From: Gnetum montanum
Lineage: Eukaryota; Streptophyta; Gnetopsida; Gnetales; Gnetaceae
DNA: 64,000 nucleotides
Reading direction: 5' to 3'
Assembly (NCBI GenBank): GCA_015680685.1
Contig: MNCI01037976.1
Location: 43,831-107,830, forward strand
Part shown: positions 47,344-58,980 of the stretch, piece after piece
How positions within the stretch are numbered: position 1 is the stretch's first letter
Layout: each line of letters begins with the position of its first letter
Translations under genes and position numbers: made by a program
Notes under the pieces: generated by a model
Told to the model about the DNA's origin: nothing
What the model saw: the letters and a program-made list of their open reading frames with translations, nothing else
The model's database searches: none

Positions 47344-48149
47344 TTCAATTAGTTACATTTTAGTTTTAGTTATTTTTATTTCATTTTGATGATGATGTAT
47401 GGCTAGTGCTAGCCAAGAAAGTTTATTTTTTGAATGTTTGTTATTTGGACATTTTGGCCACATTATGTGGCTACAATTATGATGTTGTAAACATTTTACT
47501 TTTACTTTAATTTTAAGTTTTAGTTTCAATTTTTGGTTATAATGTTCTATAGTTTTGGTTTTGTTCAAGTTACAACTTTATGTTGTAATCTATGTTTGGA
47601 GGCTATGTTAACTAAACTTAGTTAATGTAATAAAAGGGCTGAAATGGATAGGAAACAAGGCTATATACTAAAGCAAAAATGAGTTGTAAGTTTGTTTGCC
47701 CATTTTAGGTCATGGTAGGCCATGTGGTATTTTTGCGTTTAAAGCCATGATGGGCCATGTGCTATGTAAAATAAAAAATATATTTTCTGGTTATTTTGTG
47801 TTTTAAAATTTTTATGGATATTCTGCTCTAATGATTTGTATGAAATTTTTGTATTTTGAGGAAAAAGAAAAGAAATGATAAATATTTAAAAATAAAATCA
47901 TGTAAAACCAAATTAAAATTTAAACTATAGGAAAATTCAAATTTAACATAAAGAAAAATTAGATAACAAAAACAAGTAAAGTAAATATTAGGATATCAAG
48001 CTATAGGTACATATAGTTATAGGGTTATAAGCACATAGGGTATAAGAATGATCAGGAGAATTTATCACTTGTTTAAGTGTTTCCTAATCTCTGAGAGATT
48101 AGAAATGTGTACAATTTATTTTGTGGTAGTTTATATTCTCCATATCCTT
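47344..48149. other. Spacer between antisense gene and protease in D1
   Basis: Holds the 3' end region of the antisense gene, then CATTTTAGGTCATGGTAGGCC and TTTAAAGCCATGATGGGCC (about 47700-47758). These are two units of the motif expanded in D2 at 23340-23800. Then AT-rich sequence. Confidence 0.6.
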
Positions 48150-51100
48150 CATTAACAATGTTGAAGGGGACTCTCCCTAGAGTGCATTTATGGATTCATC
48201 GTTGTTCACTTCAACCTCTTTTTCTCTATCAGCCTCCTCAATTTTGCTTCCAATGGTAGGAATTTCATTTTGAAACTCCACTTTGGATCCTTTTTCTATA
48301 TCAATATTATTAATAGTTAAAGGAACCACACTATTACTATGGATAATAATTTCACATCCCTCATAGGATAGGTGGATTTCTTGGTAAATAGGTGAAGAAA
48401 AAATTTACAATAAAGCCAAAAAAGATCTTCCCGGGATGAGGTCCAATCCTAGTGTTTCTTCTACCACCAAGAAATCTACCATTCTCGAGAACTATTTCCT
48501 TGTAAAAAAATCTACAGAAATGGAGCCTTTAATTACAACCAATGATCCATTAAAGGATTTAAGGGCTAATTTCAATGTATGTTACATCTATTTTATCAAG
48601 CCTAGGAGCTCAACGATGGTATAAGGTATAACATTGGTTGTTACCCCATTGTCTACATGTATCCTATGTACTTTGTATTTCCAGACCCACATGGTTATGA
48701 ATTAGGGTGCCTTGGTTCCCTTACCATTTTGAGGGTTTATCCTGATTTCACTATCATGAAATACTAGCAATGTTAACTTCAATTCCCTGGGTGAAGAGGG
48801 TATCATCACTACATGGATAGACTCTTCATTGGCAAGGATGTCCTTGCTAATAGGAATAGTGATCAACATCTTAACCAATGCTTTGCAGTGGGCAGTAGAA
48901 GTCATGACTAGGTTGTAGAAGGTCAAGGCTATGCCCTTTTGCTTAAGAGATTTCTTAACCTATTTCATCACATTAAGGAAGTCTTTGTTATTGTTCATAA
49001 ATTTGTTATTTCTCACTTCATATGTTCCAAAATGCAACCTTCCTGTTTAGGTTGTTGTGGCCTAGCCTCTTTCCTTTCCTCTTGAGGTTTGGATTCCTCT
49101 TGTGGTTTACTCATTGAGGTAACCTAGGTTGTGGAGGTTATGGGAATAGATGAGATGGGAGTGGGCTTTAGCATGCCCACTTTTTTATGTCCCTTTGATT
49201 TCTTATCACTTTTGTTCTTGGCTTTCTACATACCCATCTTCTATTTTTTGGTTGGGAATTTCTTATTATCCTTAGTTGATTGTGAGGAAGAAGACATTAC
49301 ATTAGCCACCATAGGTAGTTATTGCTTCATTCTATGAGTAGACTTGGTTGGAATAGACTAGGGCACTCTAATCACAAAGGAATCTTTAAGGGATGCTAGT
49401 TATGGCACCCTTACAACAAAAGGGAATCTTGAGCTAGCAGAAGCTAAAGGACCCCTTTCATTGTGAGGAGGCACCTAAATCAAAAATCCTTCCCTCATAG
49501 GTCTTTGATCATTATGGATGTTGAACACCACTATGGTATATAAGCCATTGTTAGTCTTCAATGGATCCTTATATATGTACATCAACTAATTTTGAGGCTT
49601 GATTGGGTTTAAAGTTTCCAATACTAGTTCATCCTTATCTATTATTTTTTGTAGGTCATCCTTCAGCATAAGGCAAAAGTTAGTGTCATAACCTAGCAAC
49701 TGCTGATAGTGGCAAAAGTAGTCAAGCTTAAAGTATTTAGGTACGAGAGGATCATCTTTGGTTTCTTGAGCAAGGTTCTTAGCTATTTCACATAACCTAT
49801 CATGCCTCTTGCAGGCATTCTCAATCATTTTCCTATATTGGATACTGATGCTCTTCAATAGTTTGTCCAAGAGCTCTAATGATTTAAGGGGTAAATTGGT
49901 ATAATTAGACTAGTCTTTTTGCGTAAATTTAGGCCTAGGCACGGTTGATGCAGTGACCCTAAAGGTTAAGAATTGGTTGTTATTATTGGCAACAGGGACC
50001 TTGGGTTGGTTAGCCTTTGGCCCTTAGTTAGTTCATTGGTTCTCCTTGCTCATGGCTACTGCTGCCACATTGTTTTTCCCACCTCATTCCTTGTCCTTCT
50101 ATGTATGTTGATTTTTATATTCCATGTAGGCAAGATTGTGGTTGTCCTCCATGTCATTCTCTATGTTCTTAGCCTAGAAAAAGGCATGACTAAGAGACCA
50201 TGGATTAAGATAATATAATTTTGACTTAATGAAGTTGTTAACCATCCCCTTGAAAGTAACTAAGAGATATGTTTCAGCTATTTCTTAGAGTATTTCATTT
50301 AGTAGAGAATCCCATTGTTGGATGAACTTCTACTCTAGCTCAAGGGTCCTTGCTTGATCTTCATTAGTTGCTCAAGCATGGTGTCAGGCTTCAAGGTATA
50401 CTTGAAATAGTTAATGAATTGCAAAATTAGTTTTTTCAAAGAGGATAGGGATCCTCTTGGTAAGGCTTGGCACCATTCAAGTGCTTTTCATATTAGGGAC
50501 ATAGGGAATATTCTCATAGTGGTATCACGCCAAGCTTGCAACAATAGACATTTTGAGCAAAAGGTTATCAAGTGAGCATTAGGATCACCTTTACCATTAT
50601 AGTTTGTAAATTGAGGCATAGGGACACTGGGAGGTAGCATTAAGGGTGGAACCATAGAAATAATGGGATTGTCTTGGTAAAAATTTGATCTTGATGCTTT
50701 GAGATGTAGATTCCTTAAGCCTCTTCAATTCCTCCTTTAGGTCATGGATCATTTTGAAGGCTTGATTTGGGTCCTATGGTGCCCTTGTCAGTTGTGGCAT
50801 TTGAATGAAGGATTGTGGTGTTTATTGGGTAGCATATGGTCTCACTATCAATTGTGATACAGATGGGAGTAGTTTTGTTATTATAGTGGTTGGTGGACCA
50901 AATAAGGAGAATGATATTTATGCTAGTATTTAGGGCACAAATGGAATGAAGGAGGTGTTTGTTCCTTAGGTTTGTTGGGATGCCATGGTGGACACCACCT
51001 AGGTGGTTAGAGGATTGGTGGTGGTTATAATCATTGACAAAGGTTGTATGAACTAGGGCTAGGTGGCTAATGGCATGGCAAAGTGGAATGTAGTGTAATG

Positions 51101-51250
51101 CATTACCGATTATGTTTGATTCATAGCAATGATTGATGTGGGCTTGAACATGGTCAAGTAAGAAAGATAGAGGATGTTGGCATTTGTAATATGGAGGAGA
51201 CAAAGGAAGTGGAGGTAGGCACTATGGTCTTGGGGATCTCTTTCTAAAAT
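48150..51250 (-). pseudogene. gag-pro: gag-protease of D1
   Basis: On the minus strand, from the right: a His/Asn-rich 153-residue open stretch (51203-50742) of unknown role. Then Gag with FIQQWDSLLNEI (about 50320-50285) and TFKGMVNNFIKSKLYYLNPW. Then a CCHC-like segment KYFKLDYFCHYQQLLGYDTN, FCLMLKDDLQKIID (49760-49600). Then a linker, KALVKMLITIPISKDI (about 48880-48830), and a protease site KVHRIHVDNGVTTNVIPY (about 48680-48630), where DNG replaces DT/SG as in many Tat proteases. No RT follows within 1 kb; the antisense gene comes next. Stops are frequent. Confidence 0.7.
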
Positions 51251-52120
51251 AACCCACCTATGATGTTTTCATGTTTAGATTCCATCCCAAACTCATCCTC
51301 TTCCTCCTGTTAATGCTCATCTAAGCTAACCTTCTCATCCTCCCCATCCATCTCAATAAATGAGATAGGATGAAGGTATAAATGTTAGTAAAAGGTATCT
51401 GATCATATGGGGAAGGAATATACTCCTTCCCATTTCAGTGTATGAGTTTGTATTTCCTTTTTACCTCTACTTCTATCTATGAAATTAGCATGGAAGCCTA
51501 GATTTTAGTGCAAATGTAGTTATAGTGATATTCATTTATCATCGAGAACCTAGGACTTTGCCCCCTCAGTTACAAGGACTACCTACACTTAGCCATAGTA
51601 AGGTCTTTGCGTTCATAGACCCTAACAACCTATTGACTAGACATGCTATCCATGAAGTTAAAGGGAAATTTGGTTGATTAGTTCAAAGACATGATGAAAA
51701 CTATAGTTTTAGCTTTTTTACTATTTTTATTAAAAATGTAGTAAGTGGGATGATTCACAAAAGTAAGCAATTAAAAATGAAAATGATAGTAGAAAACTAC
51801 AACAAAATAGTGAAAATAGGATAAAGTGATTTATCTACTAAATGGAAATATATGCTATAGTGGAATGGTGCTACAGTAGACCATGTGCTATAGTAAACCA
51901 AGTGCTACAATAGACTATGTGCTATAGTAGATTGTGTGCTATAGTAGACATAGTGCTATAGTAGACTATGTTACCTTCAAGGAAATCAACAACTACTATG
52001 AAAATGCAATGAAAATCCAACTATGCTAATTTCTAAGGTTTTCATGAAATTTGTTTGCAAATTTCAAAACATGAAAGCATGATAGTTGAAAAAATGATTT
52101 TGGTTAAGTATTTGGGCAGA
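51251..52120 (-). other. Leader of D1
   Basis: Non-coding between PBS and gag, AT-rich. It contains the minisatellite described next. Confidence 0.6.
51846..51972. repeat. ~19-bp minisatellite in the D1 leader
   Basis: About seven units of GTGCTATAGTAGACTAT. The reverse-complement motif is repeated in the LTR at 5640-5705. Confidence 0.9.
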
Positions 52121-52145
52121 GGCCCTCCATCTAGTGTTAAAAAAC
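52121..52145 (-). other. Primer-binding site of D1
   Basis: Minus strand: ACACTAGATGGAGGGCC after a T-rich LTR junction. It matches D2 (GGCACTAGAAGAAGGGCC) apart from decay of GGC to AAC. Confidence 0.55.
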
Positions 52146-52538
52146 TATTGGTATTGGAAATTTTTGTTGTTGGAACGAAAATCCAAAAATCCAAGCACTA
52201 GAACAATTTTAACCTTGAATTCAAAGGACCTTTAGAAATAAGATTCAAGGTGCCCTAAATGGTCTTGCCAATCACCCATGGACTTATGGAAGTATGAACA
52301 AAAATGGGAAATGAAAATGAAAATGCCTTTGGAAATGGAAACATAAATGAAAATGTAATTAATGTTGTAGATTGAGAATAAAAATATGTATGGAAATGAA
52401 AATATAAATTGAAACTTACACAACATGAATAATAACTTTATTTAAATAATAAATAAAGAATAAGGTTCATGAAATATAAATTTTGTGCCAAGAGCACAAG
52501 TTACTTGTAGAAGCTTGATGTCCATTGAAGAAGGCAAC
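52146..52538 (-). repeat. 5' LTR of D1, first part
   Basis: Starts TATTGGTATTGGAAATTTTT and aligns with 4586-4925 of the left LTR (shared GATTCAAGGTGCCCTA, TTTATTTAAATA and ATAAAGAATAA). Interrupted at 52538 by solo LTR G. Confidence 0.75.
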
Positions 52539-54328
52539 TGTAGCGACCAAAAATGTTGGTGGCTGGAACACCAAGAGGTTTTCGGGTGAATAGTTTAACC
52601 CTGGATCCGTGTGAGGGCCGTGCTAGATAAAATGGAAGCAGGGCACCCTAAATAGTCTGGTTGATCAGATAGGGACTTAATTAGTGTAACTTAACCTTAC
52701 ATGAACGTTGTTTTGAATGCGAAATACACGAGGTAAAACCAATGATCAATAAATGCAGGAATGAAGGAAAGAATTCCAAACAACGATAACAATAAAGAGA
52801 TAACAAAATAAACTTGGGTAAGAAAATGCACCACCCCAAGGTCACAGGTTCAATTCTTTGCCTTGTTTGAAAGATGTATAACAAGTTATGCAACACCAAA
52901 GGTGCACAGAGAATCCAAGAGTAACTAGAATGCTTAAGGGAAAATTCCAACTATGTCTTCTGGGAGCCAACTTAATGGCCAACTATAGCAAGAAGCCAAC
53001 TTTATTTGCTGAGGAGTCAATCGAGGAGCTAACCATTCAATGTAAAATTCCAACAAGCCAACTACTCTTCTTAATGTAAAATGCCAACTCTTTGGATGAA
53101 AAATGCCCACCAAAAAAGCTGACCCTTTGAGCATTATTTTCCAAGGTATTTATAAGGCCAAGAGCAGGAGAAAAATGTGGTTTAGGTGCCACATGTCTTG
53201 GACCCCACAATATGCAAACATGACGATACCCTATAGGTGTGTTGTGCCGGTCGTGAACTTTGCTACGCTGTAACCATGTTGTCGAAACTGCACATGCTAG
53301 AATCCAATGTGCTAACAATGCAAGAAGAAATGGAGTCTCTGCCCTAGGATTACATCTTCCCTATTCTTATGAATAGGATCAAGCGCAGCAAAAAATTTAT
53401 GGGGATGGACTAAGGGGTATGCCAAAGTGAAACAAAGTCGCTGATCATGGTGAGCTTATTTATTGCCAACAAGTTGTAGAGCTAGCTGAAGATGTCCTAA
53501 TGCCTCTATCAACTTTGCATCACTTACACTATCTATCACATTAAAGTAGCATAGCTGCTTACTATGCTATGCTACGCTATGTAGCGTAGCACAACGTAGC
53601 CACCTGTTTGAACAGGAAACTTGCATTGGAGTTAACAACATTTGCCAAAAGCCTTGGTGCATGCCGGGTTAACCTTTGGAGCATTTTATTGATTTGCATC
53701 TTTGCTATGCTATGCTACACTACATAGCATAGCATAGCGTAGCAGCCAATGTAACATGCATTTCTATCAAAATTGCGGGGTTTCATGAGAAAAATTTTCT
53801 TGTGGTTCAAGGGCTAACTGAGATAGGATAGTTTTGGAAGCCACCATGCTGTTAGATGTAATCCTTTTGCCCAAAAAGCTAGGCAAAGGAGTCTTTGCAT
53901 GTTTTTGTTTTTCCCTTGCTACGCTATGCTACACTATATAGCGTAGCACCTTATGTTGGCCAAATTCTAACTTTGCCTTGCTCGAACATCTTGCCAAAAC
54001 TTGTATTCGGATACTTGATAGATTTTTCAAAGGCTTGCTACGCTGCGCAGCATAGCGTAGCGTAGCAGACTTCTCTACTAGAAAACATGCTGAACTATTT
54101 TTTCCATCCTAAACACCATTGACAACTCCAAGCATGGTCTTTGGGTAGACTGTCAACCTGGCCAACTATCCATTTGGGTAGGTTGGTGAGTCCAGCAAGC
54201 CTGCCATTCCTAGAAGTAGAAAACTTGTTGAATTGCATAGTCTATCTTCGGTGTCTACACTTTATTGCCCAATGATCATGACGCTACACTTGTGAAGAAA
54301 TAGGACCTTGAAATTTTATGGTGTTTCA
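52539..54328 (-). repeat. G: solo LTR of the D family inside the D1 LTR
   Basis: Starts TGTAGCGACCAAAAATGTTGG, ends TATGGTGTTTCA; 1790 bp. The D1 LTR continues on both sides, so it is a secondary insertion. Minus-strand TATA lies at about 53143-53155 (GGTATTTATAAGG). It has four strong inverted repeats: GCTACGCTA/TAGCGTAGC (53571-53590), 14-bp GCTATGCTATGCTA arms (53704-53738), TGCTACGCTA/TAGCGTAGCA (53917-53948) and TGCTACGCT/AGCGTAGCA (54036-54067). Adjacent flanks GCAAC and GTAGG do not match. AGGCA occurs 2 bp outside both ends, which is uncertain as a target duplication. Confidence 0.8.
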
Positions 54329-54836
54329 GTAGGCATGTTCTATGGCAACTCCATCATCTAGTTTCTTCCTAGATCTAGTTTCTAGCAACTTTTCGTTGGT
54401 TCTTACCAAGGTTTGCAACATCATTATGGAAATGATATTTCACTTTTGATACAATACTAGCTTCGTGGAAGTATCTGTGCCTAGCGTAGTATGATTTTTT
54501 GCTATCAAAAAGTCATACAAGGTTGCAATGAACTTTGGTGATTTTGAAAATGCCAAAAATGCTTTTGTTTATGCCAATATTTGGATTGGAAGAAAGTGTT
54601 TATGTTTGGTTTGTATAGGATGGGTTTGGCTATTTTTGGATCTATACACCATTACAATGATTGTTGATATATTGGTGTCAATTTGCAAGTGCAATAGTTA
54701 TTAAATTTCAATATAGTTATCATTTATAGTAAGTTTGGTATATAGTACAACCAAAAAACCCATTTGTTTACTATAAATAGTAAATAGATGCTTGTGACTA
54801 TGCTAGCACCATCCTTACTATGCTAGCTTTGGTACA
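54329..54836 (-). repeat. 5' LTR of D1, second part
   Basis: Aligns with 4915-5390 of the left LTR. About 600 bp of LTR equivalent to 5390-6000 is missing here and should lie beyond B. A 54-bp piece just before G (52485-52538) has no counterpart in the left LTR. Confidence 0.75.
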
Positions 54837-55700
54837 TGATGAGTCATGTTTTGATAGGGCTCCAATATTGGATATTATCAGGTATTCAATATTGAGGTAG
54901 AACCTCTGATGTTAGGGATCCAATATCACCTCATCTATGCTAGCCTATAAATACAACATTTGGGTGCACCATTTGTAGGTAGAGAGATATAGATTTTAGA
55001 CATAGACATAGAGAGATTTGTTAGTTTGCTTCTAGTGCATACACATGGTATGATGTTAAGTGATTATACAACATTCTTATTCGAGTGTGATGTACTTGGA
55101 CACATTACATGTTTGGCAATAAAGATTAAGATTACTTCCATCATTGCAACATCCACTTAGCTTTATTATTGTTAATGACTTAAATGCTTACTATTTTCCT
55201 TAGTTAATATTTATCATTTATTACTCTTTGTTATTTCTATCATTAAGTGAAATGAGTACAACTAATCGTGAATACTTAAGTATAATTACTTAGTAACCCA
55301 TTAGTATTAGCATTTGGTATGCCTAGTAATGGTACATTTGGTAATCCCAATGGTAGTTGCACAAAGTCTAAGGCATGTACAGAAGGTTAAGAACAGATAC
55401 TCATCACAAGTAGGCTAGTTTAGACTTTACTTTTTGTTGTTAATTACTTAAAAAATTTATTTTCTTATTATCATTAGGAGTAGTTCAAGGCCAAAACAAC
55501 ATCAATTACCATATGTCTCACTTTGGACTAAATCATACATGGCAAAGCTACCACTAGTTCAAGTGGAAAGACAACAAACTATAATCAAGACATAATGATC
55601 TAGATGCTACAACTAGTCCCATCCATAGAATTTGACTAGACTCTACATGAACGCTTATGATTCATATGGTTGGAAAAAAGGGTTACCCTAGTAGTTATCA
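54837..55700 (+). repeat. 5' LTR of B
   Basis: 864 bp, TGATGAGTCATGTTTTG to CTAGTAGTTATCA. TATA box CTATAAATA at 54945-54953. Aligns over its length with 63274-64000. Confidence 0.9.
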
Positions 55701-55719
55701 TTGGCATTGTTTCTAGGGA
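55701..55719 (+). other. Primer-binding site of B
   Basis: TTGGCATTGTTTCTAGGGA directly after the LTR. It is a more decayed version of the site in C (TTGGCACCATTGCCATGGA). Confidence 0.65.
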
Positions 55720-55899
55720 TGCTGCTAGTTATCTAGATTAGTTATATTATACATGGTCACTGTAAACACATCAACAATTTATCTTTTAGATAATATTTAG
55801 TCACAAACATCATTAATTGAATGTAATAACTCTTTCACATGAAAGTGATAATGCATCATATCAAGAAAACATTCATTTTAGAACTAATGAGATACATAT

Positions 55900-57640
55900 T
55901 CAAGAAAATTGGAGTGACCAACCACATGTAGGAATTTCATGTGTTCATGATCATCTTGACTACACTTAAGACTATAGTCACCTCAAGAAGAAAATCGTTG
56001 AGGAAATCAAGTAAGTCCTAGACTAGGGAAGGCCTCAAGGCCTACTAGAAAAGATAAATCAAAGGATTGAAGGGAGGACTATAGAATCCATGGCAATTTT
56101 CCTAGTTTCTCATCTTTCTCTTCCTCTTCAACATCTAGTTCTGATGAAGATGAATGTGGTTATAGAGATAAAGCTTAAATATGGAATCAAAATAAAAATA
56201 GAAATCAAAGCCAAGGATAAAATCAGAGACATTAAGATGAGCATAAAAAAATACTCATAATTAGACAAATATAATTAGAAATCCTCATTACAATATGTTT
56301 CATGATGGTCAATCCTTGTTGGCCACTAAGAGAATGATGCAAATCATAGAGGTAGTTAAAATACACCATAGGCATTGCAAGGAAAGTCACATCAAACAAA
56401 CTGATATGAATAGAATCTATAAACTATTAGGAGGCTATGATCCTAATCCACAACATGGTTTGCAAGCCTTCCATGATGCTTGCATCTTACAAAAAATTTA
56501 AATAGGATGGAAAAACCTTAATCTTTTTCATAGGATACTAATAGACAAAGTTGGAGTGTGGTATAGATCATTAAAACCAAATTTAATCTATTGGTGGTTC
56601 ACAATGCTAGAACTTTTTAATGATAAATACCAAACCTATGTGAGGGTGTGTAACCTAAGGAAATGAATTCAAGAATGGGAAAAAGAACAACACAAACCCT
56701 TTGATATGGCCCTAGATAGATACTATTCTCTACTAAATGAATGCCTAGGCCATGATTTCTCTAAGGAAGAGCAACTTTTCCACATCATAGATGGGCTTTG
56801 TAGTCAAATGAGAAAGACCCTTAGGATGTATGCTCAAGGTCAATTATATGAACTAAGAACCCATGAGATATAAATGCTAATTTAGCATGTTGCAATTAAA
56901 TAAGGAGAGATATGTAAACAAGAGAATGTTGAGGAATATCACTAGGACCCAACTCTTCAAAAGAAGAGGGTTCATCTCTATGATATGGAAAAAGAAGTAG
57001 CTCTTGATGAGATGATTTCATAACAAAGCTTGCCCATGTAAGAGTCTATTGTTGAACTTTAGGCAAGGCTAGATAAGATGTTAAAATGAATAAATGAGAA
57101 AGTTACAACTTGTGTAGAAACCACAGAAGATAGAGTAACAAAAAACAAATTAAGTGACGACAACAAAAGGAGAAAAAGGAACCAAGAGACAGCTAAGAAC
57201 ACTAATTGGTAGAAAGGGAAATGACTATAAAAGAAGAAGCTATAGACTCAACCATCAAAGAAGATGATGGATGTAAAATCTACATATATGATCATCTAAA
57301 GGATTATTTCTTAGTCATGTTACATCTACAGGAGTATTGGGATTTTGCATTGAATCCCAACATTGTATAAAAGAATATGCCTAGAAAATTACCTTTCTTA
57401 CGAGATAATTATAGATAGTCCTACAACCAACCATAGTATCCTAGTGGGCTTCTTATAAGCCTCAAAACTACTGTCAACCATAATGGAAAAACCCACAATC
57501 ATGGGGAAGGCCTCCATCAACCCAGCACTAACCCTATTATGAACCAAACCCATTTAGATTTTATGTTCAATAACCTATTTCCCTGATTGGTTATACCTCC
57601 TCTACCTTAAATAACTACTATTAATTTCCTAAATATCATT
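55900..57640 (+). pseudogene. gag: gag of B
   Basis: The best open part, 56295-56501, includes MNRIYKLLGGYDPNPQHGLQ and AFHDACI. Then follow GVWYRSLKPNLIYWW, LELFNDKYQTYVRVCNLRK, PFDMALDRYYSLLNECLGHD, FSKEEQLFHIIDGLCSQMRK and LRMYAQGQLYELRTHE. C, A and H share these blocks. A lysine-rich coiled segment ends near 57.2 kb, and the tail (57.4-57.6 kb) reads on to a proline-rich region. Several stops, mostly TAG and TAA. In the family Gag forms the virus-like particle. Confidence 0.75.
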
Positions 57641-58293
57641 GACCTGCAACATCTTTTAAAGGAGCATCACCTCACTCCTCTCATCCTACATCATATCCTC
57701 AATATTCTCATACCTCCCTCCATTACATGTCATAGCCAACAACACAAGAAGGTTCAACACCACAACATAAATGAAAGAATGCCACTTGTGTTGCAAACAT
57801 ACAAAAAAATGATAATGCTAGTAGATCTCCACCACAATCTCGGAAACACCCTTTCTTTATGATGGTTTCCATGCTTAAGCAAAACACATGTGGACCTACT
57901 ATCTCATCAAGACTAGCACAATGCCAATCAAGTGAAACACCCTTCCTTTTATGGCCAATGTCCTCTAATCCTACATAAGGGATAACCTCCATTGTTACTT
58001 CAATACCTAAAAAAGGCAATGAATATAGCACTATGAAGAGACAAAAGGACCCATGCATAACTAATCATGACAAAGGATGTAGTGATGGACTAGATGTCTA
58101 CAACGTTAACACAAATCCTATGCTAATCCATCATCTATTTAAAAACTAAGTGTATGAGAAATAACCCATCTACACAACTTCCACTAAATCAAAATACATC
58201 TAGTGGATTAACAATGAAGATTTAATGTTGTTTCACAAATGCATGCAACCTACCTACCCACCTATTAATTCTTATCATGGTCAAAAGCTTAGT
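57641..58293 (+). other. gag tail and spacer of B
   Basis: CAC-, CCT- and CAA-rich sequence like 14.7-15.3 kb in A. No firm frame. The 111-residue minus-strand ORF at 57723-58058 is antisense to it and is not called. Confidence 0.5.
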
Positions 58294-58311
58294 CATGGAA
58301 GAGATGTCCCA
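58294..58311. other. Decayed family palindrome (copy B)
   Basis: ATGGAAGAGATGTCCCAT, next to TTAGTC on the left and AAGAATTAATAAGTG on the right, as in A. Confidence 0.65.
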
Positions 58312-58977
58312 TCCTAAAATCAAGAATTAATAAGTGTTTTTGTTATATTTTTTTTTATAATTTTTTATCATTTTTTCATTTCTTGGTACAATATTTTCCC
58401 ATTCTTTTCAACTTTTTCCACAATTTGTTTTCATTTCATTAGTTAGTAATATCGATTGTAAATGAAACAACATGATGTAGCCCATTAAGGTGAGGTTTTC
58501 TCTATGTTGTCAAGGTCATGAGGGACTAATTATTTGGACAATGAGGCCCATGTCATCGATCCATCCATCCCATTAATAAGAGGTTCTTACCATGGTCATA
58601 ATGACATTCTTCATCATCATCAAACTAAGAATAAACTTGTAATCATTGTTCCTAGATAGAAAATTGAAAAACCAAGTGGGTATGCAAAGGATGTGACATC
58701 AAGTGGATTTGTGAAATCTCTTTGACCACTTATGTATGTTCTAGTTTTGCTAAGGTTGTAATTATATCTTTGTATTTTTAACAAAAAATGGGAGTAAGAG
58801 TAAAATAAGTGTTGCCTTATCATGTCACTAGAAAGACATGTTAACCATGTATGAAGTTAGTCCTTTGATAAGGTTGACATAGATAAAAATAAAATAAAAG
58901 GACACTAAATAAAATTTTTAAGGTGCAATTGGAAAGACATGTTACCTATGCCTAAAGGTTTATGGCTTCTTAGAAAT

Positions 58978-58980
<3 letters not shown>

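Larger units (their letters stand above)
4586..54836 (-). mobile_element. D1: giant Tat/Ogre-like Ty3/gypsy retrotransposon, interrupted by nested insertions
   Basis: The left LTR (4586-6000) and the right LTR pieces (52146-52538 and 54329-54836) are alignable over their shared length and differ from the LTRs of D2, E and G. A PPT adjoins the left LTR and a PBS-like block the right one, so the element runs right to left. Removing D2, C, E and G leaves about 20.5 kb, and the rest of the right LTR must lie beyond B. Order in element sense: LTR, PBS, leader, gag, PR, opposite-strand spliced gene, tandem array, RT, RNase H, second RNase H, IN, PPT, LTR. The second RNase H and the size point to the Tat lineage, near Ogre. 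Assigning the gag-PR half and the pol half to one element is an inference, supported by the LTR pair and by the matching plan of D2. Confidence 0.65.

Noticed and set aside
52532-54335. AGGCA as target duplication of G
   Set aside because: It lies 2 bp outside the TG...CA ends on both sides, whereas E shows that the family duplicates 5 bp directly at the ends. Kept only as a possibility.
57723-58058. 111-residue minus-strand ORF
   Set aside because: Antisense to the proline/histidine-rich gag tail of B; explained as a shadow of CAC/CCT-rich codons.
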